A stretch of 10,156 nt of DNA from Glaciecola sp964418575 (GTDB lineage Bacteria > Pseudomonadota > Gammaproteobacteria > Enterobacterales > Alteromonadaceae): contig CAYQMI010000120.1 in NCBI GenBank assembly GCA_964418575.1, forward strand, positions 1 through 10,156. Reading direction: 5' to 3'. The translations under genes were made by a program, and so were the position numbers. The notes beneath the pieces were generated by a model. That model was given only the letters and a program-made list of their open reading frames with translations, did not search any database and was not told the DNA's origin. Shown here piece after piece: positions 1 to 8,005 of the stretch. Every line of letters starts with the position of its first letter. The first letter of the stretch is position 1.

Positions 1-432
1 GGCTTTTACTTGAATCTTCAAGTGAAAGGCGATTTGCACATCGACGATCATCACAGTGTTGAAGACACCGCCCTTGCCCTTGGTGAAGCCCTTAAAAAAG
101 CGCTCGGTAACAAAAGAGGTATTGGCCGCTTTGGTTTTGCATTACCCATGGATGAGTGCCGCGCGGAATGTATTATGGATATATCCAATCGCCCTCACCT
201 TAAGTTTGAGGCTGAATTTAGCCGTGAATCGGTAGGCGAAATGGCGACTGAAATGGTGCCGCACTTTTTCTATTCTATTGCCCAAGCAATGGGCTTGTCT
301 TTGCACTTATCTACCACCGAAGGTAATGCGCACCATCAGGTAGAAAGCTTGTTCAAAGTATTTGGCAGGGCCCTCCGTCAAGCCATTAGCAAGCAAGGCG
401 ATGCGATGCCAAGCTCAAAAGGAACGCTATAG
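1..432 (+). CDS. hisB: HisB, C-terminal part of imidazoleglycerol-phosphate dehydratase (5' end outside window)
   Basis: The reading frame is open from base 1, so this is the last 143 codons of a gene that starts upstream. It dehydrates imidazole glycerol phosphate to imidazole acetol phosphate in cytosolic histidine synthesis. Both manganese-binding motifs of the family are visible: HHSVE (codons at 49-63) and HHQVE (331-345). Between them are the conserved stretches RFGFALPMDE and DISNRPHL, and the C-terminus ends in the typical LPSSKG-like PSSKGTL. In enterobacteria and relatives HisB is bifunctional, with an N-terminal histidinol-phosphate phosphatase domain. Whether that domain is present here cannot be seen. 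An in-frame TTG at position 10 could be mistaken for a start, but the homology continues before it (GFYLNLQVKGD). The stop lies 2 bases before hisH, so the genes are co-transcribed and probably translationally coupled. Confidence 0.96.
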   Translation, partial: GFYLNLQVKGDLHIDDHHSVEDTALALGEALKKALGNKRGIGRFGFALPMDECRAECIMDISNRPHLKFEAEFSRESVGEMATEMVPHFFYSIAQAMGLSLHLSTTEGNAHHQVESLFKVFGRALRQAISKQGDAMPSSKGTL

Positions 433-434
433 CC

Positions 435-1073
435 ATGGCGATTGAAACAAAGCTTAGCCCTTTAAAAAAGCACATCACCATAATCAACACCGGATGCGCC
501 AACATTTCTTCGGTACGCTTTGCCTTCGAACGATTAGGCGTAAAAGTGAGTGTGAGTGATGATATTGCCCAAATAAAAGCAGCGGATAAATTAATTTTAC
601 CCGGTGTGGGTAGCGCCCCAGCAGCGATGAATAGTATTCGGCACAAAGGCTTACTCGATTGCATCCAGTCATTGTCGCAGCCTGTTTTAGGTGTGTGTTT
701 GGGCATGCAGATTATGGTGCAAAGCTCACAAGAAAACGACATGGGCAATGCAGCCCTCACGCCCTGCCTTGGGCTCTTGCCCGGCAAAGTAGAACGCATG
801 CATTGCGAGGGTTTACGTAGTGTGCACATGGGCTGGAATGAAGTCTATAGCACAAAAGAAAACCCGTTATTTAAGGGAATTGGCGATGGCACGCACTTTT
901 ACTTTGTGCATAGCTATGCGGTAGATGCTTACGAGCACACACTAGCAAGCTGTGAATACGGTCAGCGCTTTTCTGCTGCTATTCATCACAATAATTTTTA
1001 CGGTGTGCAGTTTCATCCAGAGCGCAGCAGCGATGCTGGCGCGCAGTTATTGACTAACTTTTTAGACATATAG
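435..1073 (+). CDS. hisH: HisH, glutaminase subunit of imidazole glycerol phosphate synthase
   Basis: This is a class I glutamine amidotransferase of 212 residues. It releases ammonia from glutamine and channels it to HisF, and the two form the cytosolic IGP synthase. The catalytic triad is visible: Cys88 in GVCLGMQ, and His194 and Glu196 in GVQFHPERS. The oxyanion-strand motif LPGVGSA is at residues 55-61, and HMGWN and YFVHSY, typical of HisH, follow in order. The ATG is 2 bases after the hisB stop, with a purine-rich AAAGGA (418-423) inside hisB as ribosome site. Compared with E. coli HisH there are about 12 extra N-terminal residues before the first strand (ITIINTGCAN). No internal ATG or GTG would remove them, so this start is preferred. 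No key residue is missing. Confidence 0.97.
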   Translation: MAIETKLSPLKKHITIINTGCANISSVRFAFERLGVKVSVSDDIAQIKAADKLILPGVGSAPAAMNSIRHKGLLDCIQSLSQPVLGVCLGMQIMVQSSQENDMGNAALTPCLGLLPGKVERMHCEGLRSVHMGWNEVYSTKENPLFKGIGDGTHFYFVHSYAVDAYEHTLASCEYGQRFSAAIHHNNFYGVQFHPERSSDAGAQLLTNFLDI

Positions 1074-1086
1074 GGCTTTCATATTC

Positions 1087-1824
1087 ATGATTATTCCTGC
1101 CATAGATTTGATTGACGGCAAAGTGGTTCGCCTGTACCAAGGTGATTATAATCAAACCACCGAATACAAACTTGACCCAGTAGAGGTTGTAAAAAGCTAC
1201 GCAAGCGCAGGTGCCCAGATACTGCATATTGTTGATTTAACCGGTGCTAAAGACACATCAAAACGCCAGTTATCACTGATTAAAGAAATGGTTGCTACTA
1301 AGCTGATGCGCTTTCAAAGTGGCGGCGGTATCCGCAGCGAGCAAGATGTGAAAGACTTACTAAGTGCTGGCGTGGAACGCGTGGTTATAGGTTCTAAAGC
1401 AGTATCTGAGCGTGAGGAAGTGGCCACATGGTTTGAGCGCTATGGTGCTGAGCATATCGTATTGGCGCTTGATATCAATATTGATGAAAACGGAAATAAG
1501 TTTGTGGCCACGCACGGCTGGCAGCAAGACTCAGGCGTAAGTATCGATGATTTAATTGCCTTTTATTCTAAGGTCGGACTTAAACACGTTTTGTGCACCG
1601 ACATCAGTAGAGACGGCACATTGAGCGGCGCCAATAAATCTTTGTATGCCGAGCTTGTTGCGCAGTATCCAAGCATCGAATGGCAAGCCTCTGGCGGCAT
1701 TGGTAGTTTGCAAGACATACAAGATTTGATCCCAACTAAGGTGAAAGGCGTCATTTTAGGGCGCGCTTTATTGGAAGGTAAGTTTACCTTAGAGGAGGCT
1801 TTAAGATGTTGGCAAAACGCATAA
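1087..1824 (+). CDS. hisA: HisA, ProFAR isomerase
   Basis: This is 1-(5-phosphoribosyl)-5-[(5-phosphoribosylamino)methylideneamino]imidazole-4-carboxamide isomerase, 245 residues and the usual length. It performs the Amadori rearrangement of ProFAR to PRFAR, the HisF substrate. The (beta/alpha)8 barrel signatures are present: IPAIDLIDG with catalytic Asp7, RLYQGDY, the phosphate-loop QSGGGIR (77-83), VIGSKAV, LALDIN with the second catalytic Asp129, HGW with Trp145, TDISRDGT (171-178), and the C-terminal phosphate loop ASGGIGS. The start is 13 bases after the hisH stop with a modest AGGG (1072-1075). The 3' end runs 19 bases into hisF, so the hisF ribosome site and start lie inside hisA. This is the standard gene order of the gammaproteobacterial operon. 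Confidence 0.97.
   Translation: MIIPAIDLIDGKVVRLYQGDYNQTTEYKLDPVEVVKSYASAGAQILHIVDLTGAKDTSKRQLSLIKEMVATKLMRFQSGGGIRSEQDVKDLLSAGVERVVIGSKAVSEREEVATWFERYGAEHIVLALDINIDENGNKFVATHGWQQDSGVSIDDLIAFYSKVGLKHVLCTDISRDGTLSGANKSLYAELVAQYPSIEWQASGGIGSLQDIQDLIPTKVKGVILGRALLEGKFTLEEALRCWQNA
1791..1798 (+). promoter_or_regulatory. Strong ribosome binding site of hisF inside hisA
   Basis: AGAGGAGG ends 7 bases before the hisF ATG at 1806. It is the strongest Shine-Dalgarno sequence in the operon and lies within the last codons of hisA. It fixes the hisF start and indicates that HisF can be translated independently of, or coupled to, hisA termination. Confidence 0.85.
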
Positions 1825-2594
1825 TACCTTGTTTAGACGTGCGTGACGGCTTAGTGGTTAAAGGCGTTAAGTTTCGCAATCACGAGATCATAGGCGACAT
1901 CGTACCCCTTGCACAAAAATACGCTCAAGCTGGTGCGGACGAACTTGTTTTTTATGACATTACCGCATCGAGCGACCAGCGCGTTGTAGATAAAAGCTGG
2001 GTGAGTCAAATAGCGCAAGTCATTGATATCCCTTTTTGCGTGGCCGGCGGCATTAAAACGGTAGAAGATGCCGGCATGATACTGGAAATGGGGGCTGATA
2101 AAATTTCAGTCAACTCCCCCGCGCTTGCCAACCCGCAGCTAATCACAGACCTCTACAACACTTTTGGTCAGCAGTGCGTAGTGATTGGGATTGACAGTTT
2201 TTATAACGAAGACTCACAAACCTACGAAGTGTATCAGTTCACAGGCGACGAAACGCGCACACAAAAAACCCAGTGGCAAACCAAAGACTGGGTAAAAGAA
2301 GTACAGCAAAGAGGCGCTGGGGAAATTGTGCTTAACTGCATGAATCAAGACGGCGTGCGCGAAGGTTACGACATTAAACAGTTGTCGCACATTCGACAAG
2401 CCTGTAATGTACCTCTTATCGCCTCTGGTGGTGCAGGCGATATGCAGCATTTTGCGGATGTATTTAAACAAGCTGATGTAGATGGTGCCTTGGCAGCCTC
2501 TGTATTCCACAAAGGCCTGATTGAAATTTCTGAGCTAAAAGCTTTTTTACGTAGTCAAGCCATCCCCATGCGCTCAGAGCACAAAGGGCTATAG
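1806..2594 (+). CDS. hisF: HisF, cyclase subunit of imidazole glycerol phosphate synthase
   Basis: This cyclase (262 residues) uses ammonia from HisH to convert PRFAR into imidazole glycerol phosphate and the purine precursor AICAR. It is a paralogue of HisA with the same barrel. The two catalytic aspartates sit at the family positions: Asp11 in IIPCLDV and Asp130 in VIGIDSF. Other signatures are VVKGVKF, YDITAS, VAGGIK, KISVNSPAL, LNCMNQDGVREGYD and ASGGAG. The ATG overlaps the end of hisA by 19 bases behind a strong ribosome site. In the usual gammaproteobacterial operon hisIE follows directly. Here the next gene is an unrelated sensor 100 bases on, and hisIE lies about 6.2 kb downstream. 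The C-terminal tail (SQAIPMRSEHKGL) is not conserved and slightly longer than in E. coli. Confidence 0.97.
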   Translation: MLAKRIIPCLDVRDGLVVKGVKFRNHEIIGDIVPLAQKYAQAGADELVFYDITASSDQRVVDKSWVSQIAQVIDIPFCVAGGIKTVEDAGMILEMGADKISVNSPALANPQLITDLYNTFGQQCVVIGIDSFYNEDSQTYEVYQFTGDETRTQKTQWQTKDWVKEVQQRGAGEIVLNCMNQDGVREGYDIKQLSHIRQACNVPLIASGGAGDMQHFADVFKQADVDGALAASVFHKGLIEISELKAFLRSQAIPMRSEHKGL

Positions 2595-2631
2595 TAGGAT
2601 AAAACTTAAGGCAGGCAACAAGACTTATATC

Positions 2632-2649
2632 TTACAAAATGGAATGTAA
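2632..2649. repeat. Short inverted repeat in the hisF-sensor gap
   Basis: TTACA, 8 bases, TGTAA lies 46 bases before the sensor start, in the 100-base gap 2595-2694. This spacing fits a dimeric regulator site, but 5-base arms can arise by chance. I see no convincing terminator after hisF and no strong -35/-10 pair in this gap, so whether the sensor has its own promoter is open. Confidence 0.25.
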
Positions 2650-2694
2650 ATAGAGCAGGAACAACACAAAACCATAAGTGAGAATGGCTTACAA

Positions 2695-5600
2695 ATGAAA
2701 AAAGTGTGGCGTCGATACACCGCTAGTTTTCATCTTTTCATACCAGTGCAGTTGCTAAGACTTAGTAAGCTACTGTGTGTTTTTATTCTACACTTTACTG
2801 TATACAGCCCTACATCCGCGAACAGCGATACACACTCGTATCGCTATATCGGCCAGCCCCTTGCCCACGTATATAATGCCAAAATACACGGCGGACATAA
2901 TCAAAACTGGACCTCAATCCAGCATAGCGATGGGATAGTCTATGTGGGGCACAGCACAGGTATTTCGCAATGGGATGGCGAAAGTTGGTTTAATTTACCC
3001 ACCGCACAATCGACCCCCGTCCGCTCTATTGCGAGTTTCAATAACACCCTTTATTTTGGAACCACCGACGATTTATTAGCGCTGTCGCTTAATCACGCTG
3101 GAGAGCTTCAAGCACGAAGTATTATTCAAGACAGCGATAACATTGCAAAGGACTTTGGCGAAATCTGGTCGGCGACTGCCAACAAAGATGGCGTCATATT
3201 TTCTGCCACTGACGATGTGTTTTTTTTCGATGGAAAGCGCGCTTATGCGCTAGATGGCGCCATCCCTTCTAAGCACAAAATCTTTGCCGTGGATGATGTG
3301 TTTTATTTTAAACCGCGACACCAAGCCCATATTTTTAGCATCACAATATCTAAACAAAACGGCGAATTTCGCTTTGAGCAAAAGCAAATGCCTTACAAAT
3401 TACCCCTCGATGCACGAGTGATGGAAATTCTGCACGACAATAATGGAGTCTTGACCATCGTGACCGAGCGACACGGCGTTTTTCAGGTTCAAAATCAGCA
3501 AGCAAAGCCCATTATTTTGCCTGATACCTTTGCTCGAGATGCACAGCTTTACGATGCCATCCTCTCAAGCGATGGATATTTATATATCACTTCGACCTAT
3601 CATGGTTTGTTTATCCTCAATCAAGATTTAGAGATCGTGCGCCATTACCTGCAAAGCGAAAGGCAAGGCGCTGGCATTAGTATGAATAGCGTGTTTTCGG
3701 TGAATGAAGATATGCAGGGCAATATTTGGCTCACCGGCATACCTAATGTGGTGAAAATGCGGCCACCTCATATTGTAAGTCAATATGAAATGGGTAACGC
3801 ATCGACTGAAATTTTGCGCTTAGTTGCCACCCCCGCTGGCATATTTGCCGCGGGAAACGGCGTGTTCAAACTCACGCTCCCGCAAAATCCGATGGCGGCG
3901 CCAGCTTTTAAGCACATTAATAGCAATCAAGAAAGTAGCGTTGACCTGATGCTTTATCATGATGAATTAATACATGCTGGCTTTGGCGGTATACACGCAC
4001 TGAGTTTAAATGCTAATAAGACCAGCATTACAAAAGAATCACGCATTATTGAAACTGCGCTTGGCAGGGTCATGCAAGTAAACCGAGCAAATAGCACAAT
4101 CCTGATAAGCGCCTCCGACAACGCATTTATTGCCAGCAAACAAGATGGTAGTTGGCAATACACCACTTTTCCGACTGAGCTTAACGCGCTCGTGAGTCTA
4201 TTTTTAGACAACAGCGACCGTCTTTGGCTAGGCTCTGCCACAAGCGAATTGTTCAAACTAGATAATGTCACGCGCGATGGTGTTAATGCTTCTATCACTC
4301 GCTTTGGCCAAGAGCACGGTCTTGGCTTAGGACCGGTAACAATATTTAATGTAAATGACCAAGCCCTTATTAGCTCCGACGGGCAACTGCTGGAATTTAC
4401 CGATGGCCAGCTACAAACAACAAGCTTGCCGATGTTTGAAGACGCGTGGCTTGAAAATGCGACGATTATTGATCAGCTCAAGCATAGCCGAGCAAGCGCC
4501 AATCGTCCCGAGCGTATTTGGTATCGTAAAAATGGCGAAAGTGGTTACTTTGAGTGTAAAGACGGCAATTGGAGCGAATACACTGAGCTTTTCGACGCTC
4601 TTCCAAGTGGCGGTTTTACTGATTTATTTGTAGATGAGCGCTTTGCAAATAACGAGGACGTCGTTTGGTTTATTAGAGATAAAGCTGAGGCCTACCGAGT
4701 CGATATATCGCTGGCAAATAAGCTCCCCCCTATCGCGCCTCTCAACCTGCGCCGAATGACGGCAAACAACCTGCCTGTTAGTTTTTTGCAGCCATCTGAA
4801 GTCACGCTTTTGCCCGAACAAAATAACATTCGTTTTAGCTATGCCTCTGCCGACAGCAGCTCTCCCTCACCCATAGAATACCGCACACGCTTAACTAGCA
4901 ATAACGATGGGCTATGGTCTAGCTGGTCAACAGAAACCTACCGTGATTTCACTCAACTAGCGCCTGGTGAGTATCGCCTGCAAATTGAGGCCAGAGACGC
5001 TTGGGATCGAATCAGTCAACAGCATATTAATATTCATATTGCCACCCCATGGTATTTGAGCGACATCGCTTATGCTCTGTACTTTTTACTCGCGTTTATA
5101 GCACTCCTAAGCTTTACTTGGGCAGTGCAAAAATGGCGCACCCAAGCCCTAAAAGCCGCTAATTTAGCACTTGAACAAAAAGTGCTGGAACGCACACAAG
5201 AGGTAAACGATAAAGTGGAACAACTGCATCAGCAGCAAATCCTCAAAGACCGGTTCTTTGGCAATGTGTCTCACGAATTTAGAACGCCCCTCACCTTAAC
5301 CATTGGTCCGCTAGAGACTCTCATCAGTGAGCACAAAAACGAACTCAATGGGCCAATGAGCCACTTGGCCAAGACCGCACTTAGCAACGCCAGTAAAATG
5401 CTAGCGCTGGTTGGGCAAGTCTTAGATTTAAACCGTTTAGAGGCGGGTAAATTGCCTCTCAGAGTGGCTCAATACGACTTAGCAGAGCTGGTTCGCAACA
5501 ACGCAGAGCGTTTTGAGTCGTGGGCCAAGCAACATCAGCAGTCTATTTCTGTGCTTAACTGTGAGGAGCCTGTATTGCTCTGGTTTGATATAGACCAAAT

Positions 5601-6795
5601 TGAAAAGTGCTTGTCTAACCTACTCTCAAACGCAATCAAATACAGCGGTGACAAAAGCCACATAAGCGTCACGATTGAAAAAAGCGAAGACTTCGTTGAC
5701 ATTCAAGTGAGCGATAACGGAGTGGGGATCAGTGAGCACGCTAAAGCCAAAGTATTTGAACGTTTTTATCAAGATAAGTCATCGGAAAACGTGTCTGAGC
5801 CGGGTACCGGTATTGGCTTAGCCTTGGTAAAAGAGTTGATGCAAATGCATCATGGCGACGCATTGCTGGCAGAGCAAAATGAAAGAGGCTGTTGCTTTGT
5901 TTTACGCCTACCCAAAGGCAATGCGCATTTTAGCGAAGAGCAAATTATTGAGCCTATTGATATCGCTGAACGCGAATCACTTAACATCCCGACTCGTAGT
6001 GTAGATGATACAAACGACTCAGTAAGTCATCCGCAAGGGGCAAATGCATCGATTCACGACGAAGACCTGACTACCTTACTTATTGTGGATGATAATCAGG
6101 AGTTGTTGAACTTTATTAGCCTGCGACTTTCGGCAAGCTTTAAAATATTGCAAGCAACAAACGGAGAAGAAGGTTACGCAATAGCGTGCGAAGCACTTCC
6201 CGACTTAATTATATCGGATGTAAATATGCCAGTGATGACAGGACTGGTAATGGCTCAGCAAATAAAAAGCAACCCGAGCACCCAAACTATTCCAATTATT
6301 TTACTGACCGCAAAAGCCACAAAGCGCGAGGTTGTAGCTGGCTTTAGTGTGGGAGCCGACGATTATTTAACGAAGCCTTTTGATACCTCAGAACTTATCA
6401 TGCGTGTAAACGCACAAATTAATGCCCGAAAAATGGTTCGTCAAACCCTGCAGCTCGAACATGAGAGCGCTAGCAAACTAAACAAAGCCGAAACCTACAA
6501 AGATAAGATACACGCTATTATCGCTAAAGAACTCGGCGACCCTAGCTTTAACGTTGAACAACTTGCAAAGGCCTTGCATACCTCCCGCGATACTCTCATC
6601 AGGAAATGTAAAAAAGAATGCAACAGCACGCCTTTGAACCTCATTATTGAGCAACGTATGACAAGAGCAGATGCACTGCTGAAACAAAAAACAATGTCGA
6701 TTTCTGAAGTGGCATATGCCTGCGGATTTGAAAGCCTGGCATATTTTTCAAAAAGTTATAAAAAGCATAGAGGAATCAATCCATCTGATGTGTGA
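2695..6795 (+). CDS. Hybrid two-component system protein: periplasmic propeller sensor, histidine kinase, receiver and AraC-type regulator
   Basis: This 1366-residue inner-membrane protein carries a complete phosphorelay in one chain. Order: signal or anchor segment (about 22-43, ending TSANS); periplasmic beta-propeller repeats of the Reg_prop type (about 50-680, for example WTSIQHSDGIVYVG and DNSDRLWLGS); Y_Y_Y domain (about 705-784, with GLWSSWS and LAPGEYRLQIEARD); membrane helix (about 787-811); linker coiled coil; HisKA with phospho-acceptor His860 in NVSHEFRTPL; HATPase with N box (NLLSNAIKY, Asn979), DNGVGIS (1007-1013) and GTGIGLALV (1037-1045); receiver (Asp1132/1133, acceptor Asp1175, Thr1205, Lys1227); and AraC-type double helix-turn-helix (about 1270-1366). 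This is the HTCS layout best known from Bacteroidetes, where such proteins sense glycan fragments. All phosphotransfer residues are intact. The AraC domain stops at GINPSDV, just short of the usual tyrosine-containing end. Ligand and targets are unknown; no glycan-degradation genes are in the window. Confidence 0.93.
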   Translation: MKKVWRRYTASFHLFIPVQLLRLSKLLCVFILHFTVYSPTSANSDTHSYRYIGQPLAHVYNAKIHGGHNQNWTSIQHSDGIVYVGHSTGISQWDGESWFNLPTAQSTPVRSIASFNNTLYFGTTDDLLALSLNHAGELQARSIIQDSDNIAKDFGEIWSATANKDGVIFSATDDVFFFDGKRAYALDGAIPSKHKIFAVDDVFYFKPRHQAHIFSITISKQNGEFRFEQKQMPYKLPLDARVMEILHDNNGVLTIVTERHGVFQVQNQQAKPIILPDTFARDAQLYDAILSSDGYLYITSTYHGLFILNQDLEIVRHYLQSERQGAGISMNSVFSVNEDMQGNIWLTGIPNVVKMRPPHIVSQYEMGNASTEILRLVATPAGIFAAGNGVFKLTLPQNPMAAPAFKHINSNQESSVDLMLYHDELIHAGFGGIHALSLNANKTSITKESRIIETALGRVMQVNRANSTILISASDNAFIASKQDGSWQYTTFPTELNALVSLFLDNSDRLWLGSATSELFKLDNVTRDGVNASITRFGQEHGLGLGPVTIFNVNDQALISSDGQLLEFTDGQLQTTSLPMFEDAWLENATIIDQLKHSRASANRPERIWYRKNGESGYFECKDGNWSEYTELFDALPSGGFTDLFVDERFANNEDVVWFIRDKAEAYRVDISLANKLPPIAPLNLRRMTANNLPVSFLQPSEVTLLPEQNNIRFSYASADSSSPSPIEYRTRLTSNNDGLWSSWSTETYRDFTQLAPGEYRLQIEARDAWDRISQQHINIHIATPWYLSDIAYALYFLLAFIALLSFTWAVQKWRTQALKAANLALEQKVLERTQEVNDKVEQLHQQQILKDRFFGNVSHEFRTPLTLTIGPLETLISEHKNELNGPMSHLAKTALSNASKMLALVGQVLDLNRLEAGKLPLRVAQYDLAELVRNNAERFESWAKQHQQSISVLNCEEPVLLWFDIDQIEKCLSNLLSNAIKYSGDKSHISVTIEKSEDFVDIQVSDNGVGISEHAKAKVFERFYQDKSSENVSEPGTGIGLALVKELMQMHHGDALLAEQNERGCCFVLRLPKGNAHFSEEQIIEPIDIAERESLNIPTRSVDDTNDSVSHPQGANASIHDEDLTTLLIVDDNQELLNFISLRLSASFKILQATNGEEGYAIACEALPDLIISDVNMPVMTGLVMAQQIKSNPSTQTIPIILLTAKATKREVVAGFSVGADDYLTKPFDTSELIMRVNAQINARKMVRQTLQLEHESASKLNKAETYKDKIHAIIAKELGDPSFNVEQLAKALHTSRDTLIRKCKKECNSTPLNLIIEQRMTRADALLKQKTMSISEVAYACGFESLAYFSKSYKKHRGINPSDV

Positions 6796-6878
6796 ACTAC
6801 TAGTAAAGTAATGTAAATTTGGAAAGCGTAAACATGCGACCTTTGCCAAACCTTATTGCTTAAGGAGCTCAATACAAG

Positions 6879-7802
6879 ATGCTTGAGGGATACACTAAGG
6901 CACATACCATTCAGTCACTTTGGAGTGACTATGGCGAGATTGCTCGTTACCAATCAACAGCACTCCCTCGGCGCTCCCTTGTTGTAAAGCACATTAACTT
7001 GCAAAAAGTGGCGAGCCACCCACGTGGATGGCAGTCTGATTTTTCACATCAACGAAAACTCTCTTCTTATCTTAACGAGCTCAGTTTTTATCAGGCCTAC
7101 AGCGCCGACTTGCCCCTAGGTGCGCTCGTGCCGAAGTTTGTAGATAGCACGACGAACGAAAACCAACTTATACTTGTGATGGAAGATTTAGATAGCGCCG
7201 GCTACCGCGGGCGCTGTGCAAATGCGAATATAAACGTCGCAAAACAAGGTTTATCGTGGCTAGCACATTTCCATGCTCACTTTATGAATGTCGACACGCA
7301 CAAGCTTTGGCAACAAGGCACATACTGGCATCTTGACACTCGCCCCGATGAACTTGCCGCCATGCCCAATTGCGCGCTTAAGGAGGCTGCAAAGCACATA
7401 GACCAATGCTTAAAAAACGCTAGCTTTACTAGCCTTTTACACGGCGATGCCAAACTCGCAAATTTTTGTTTTCATACTAATGGAGTGGATGTGGCTGCTG
7501 TAGATTTTCAATATGTGGGCAGAGGTGCCCCGGTGAAAGATGTTATTTATTTTATTGGAAGTTGTTTTTATGGTGATGCGCTAACAAGCTCGGCACCGCT
7601 GCTTTTCGATTACTACCTAGCCCAATTAGATGCTTGCTTAGATTCACAATATGATAAACAAGCAGTACGAGATGAATGTAAGCGACTTTATCCTTTTGCA
7701 TGGGCAGACTTTGAGAGGTTTATGCTTGGCTGGTCACCGAGTCACAAAAAACTCAGCGATTATTCAGCCACACAAACTCAGCTAGCACTTGCACAATTAT
7801 AG
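6879..7802 (+). CDS. Ecdysteroid-kinase-like small-molecule phosphotransferase (APH/choline kinase fold)
   Basis: This cytosolic kinase-fold protein of 307 residues probably phosphorylates a small hydroxylated metabolite with ATP. The order of motifs fits the EcKinase/CHK-like branch of the APH superfamily: LWSDYGEIARY (14-24) at the nucleotide loop, ATP-contacting Lys37 in VVKH, RKLSSYLNELSFY (59-71) with helix-C Glu67, the hinge VMEDLDSAGY (100-109), catalytic loop LLHGDAKLAN (186-195; Asp190, Asn195), and metal-binding VDFQYVGRGAPVKDVIYFIGSC (208-229; Asp209). It is shorter than eukaryotic ecdysteroid kinases but fits bacterial members. AAGGAG (6862-6867) lies 11 bases before the ATG and supports this start. 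The gene follows the sensor by 83 bases on the same strand, so it may be co-transcribed with it or be its target. The substrate cannot be inferred. Bacterial members are sometimes mislabelled oxidoreductase or aminoglycoside phosphotransferase. Confidence 0.85.
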   Translation: MLEGYTKAHTIQSLWSDYGEIARYQSTALPRRSLVVKHINLQKVASHPRGWQSDFSHQRKLSSYLNELSFYQAYSADLPLGALVPKFVDSTTNENQLILVMEDLDSAGYRGRCANANINVAKQGLSWLAHFHAHFMNVDTHKLWQQGTYWHLDTRPDELAAMPNCALKEAAKHIDQCLKNASFTSLLHGDAKLANFCFHTNGVDVAAVDFQYVGRGAPVKDVIYFIGSCFYGDALTSSAPLLFDYYLAQLDACLDSQYDKQAVRDECKRLYPFAWADFERFMLGWSPSHKKLSDYSATQTQLALAQL

Positions 7803-7803
7803 T

Positions 7804-7819
7804 TTAGGCATGCGCCTAA
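7804..7819. terminator. Possible weak bidirectional terminator after the kinase gene
   Basis: TTAGGC, ATGC, GCCTAA forms a perfect 6-bp stem with a 4-base loop, starting 1 base after the kinase stop. A second copy of TTTAGGC lies at 7836-7842. There is no good T-run on either side, so intrinsic termination would be weak. The position suits the 3' end of both the kinase gene (+) and the small minus-strand ORF that converges on it. Confidence 0.35.
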
Positions 7820-7836
7820 TCGTTTAAAGTGCTGCT

Positions 7837-7917
7837 TTAGGCAATTAAGCAAAACGAACACACAGTCAAAGTATAAATGGCTAATGAGGCTGCATATATT
7901 TTGTGTTTGATAGTCAT
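7837..7917 (-). CDS. Possible 26-residue single-helix membrane peptide
   Basis: On the minus strand an ATG (7917-7915) is preceded by AAGGA (plus-strand TCCTT at 7924-7928) with a 6-base gap, an excellent ribosome site. The 26-codon frame begins MTIKHK and continues with about 20 hydrophobic residues (IYAASLAIYTLTVCSFCLIA), ending in TAA. Positive N-terminus followed by one hydrophobic helix is the pattern of small inner-membrane peptides, and the two cysteines (20 and 23) are notable. A sigma-54-like promoter lies about 90 bases upstream in the same direction. No family is recognised and no function is proposed. A chance ORF cannot be excluded at this length. It is convergent with the kinase gene and divergent from the 116-residue protein gene. 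Confidence 0.35.
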   Translation of the reverse strand: MTIKHKIYAASLAIYTLTVCSFCLIA

Positions 7918-7967
7918 AACGAATCCTTTGTTTTGTTTAGTCTAAAATCAAGTGTTCACATTTTGCT

Positions 7968-7988
7968 TGTTAGTTGAAATTGCTAACA
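7968..7988. repeat. Inverted repeat TGTTAG/CTAACA with an additional direct copy
   Basis: TGTTAG, 9 bases, CTAACA forms perfect 6-base arms. The right half, as ATTGCTAAC (7979-7987), recurs as a 9-base direct repeat at 8004-8012, 25 bases away. In a minus-strand transcript starting near 7995 this would be a hairpin in the leader of the 26-residue peptide. As DNA it could be a protein site next to the promoter. Confidence 0.4.
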
Positions 7989-8005
7989 GCGTTTACTCTC
8001 GGTAT

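Noticed and set aside
386..829. 147-codon open frame on the minus strand
   Set aside because: It lies antisense to hisB/hisH, whose motifs are unambiguous, and its translation shows no recognisable domain.
2595..2694. Remnant of an original hisIE gene after hisF
   Set aside because: No residue pattern of either HisI or HisE is visible in any frame of this 100-base gap.
7877..7945. 22-codon plus-strand ORF opposite the minus-strand peptide
   Set aside because: No ribosome site or promoter; its hydrophobicity follows from being antisense to the other frame.
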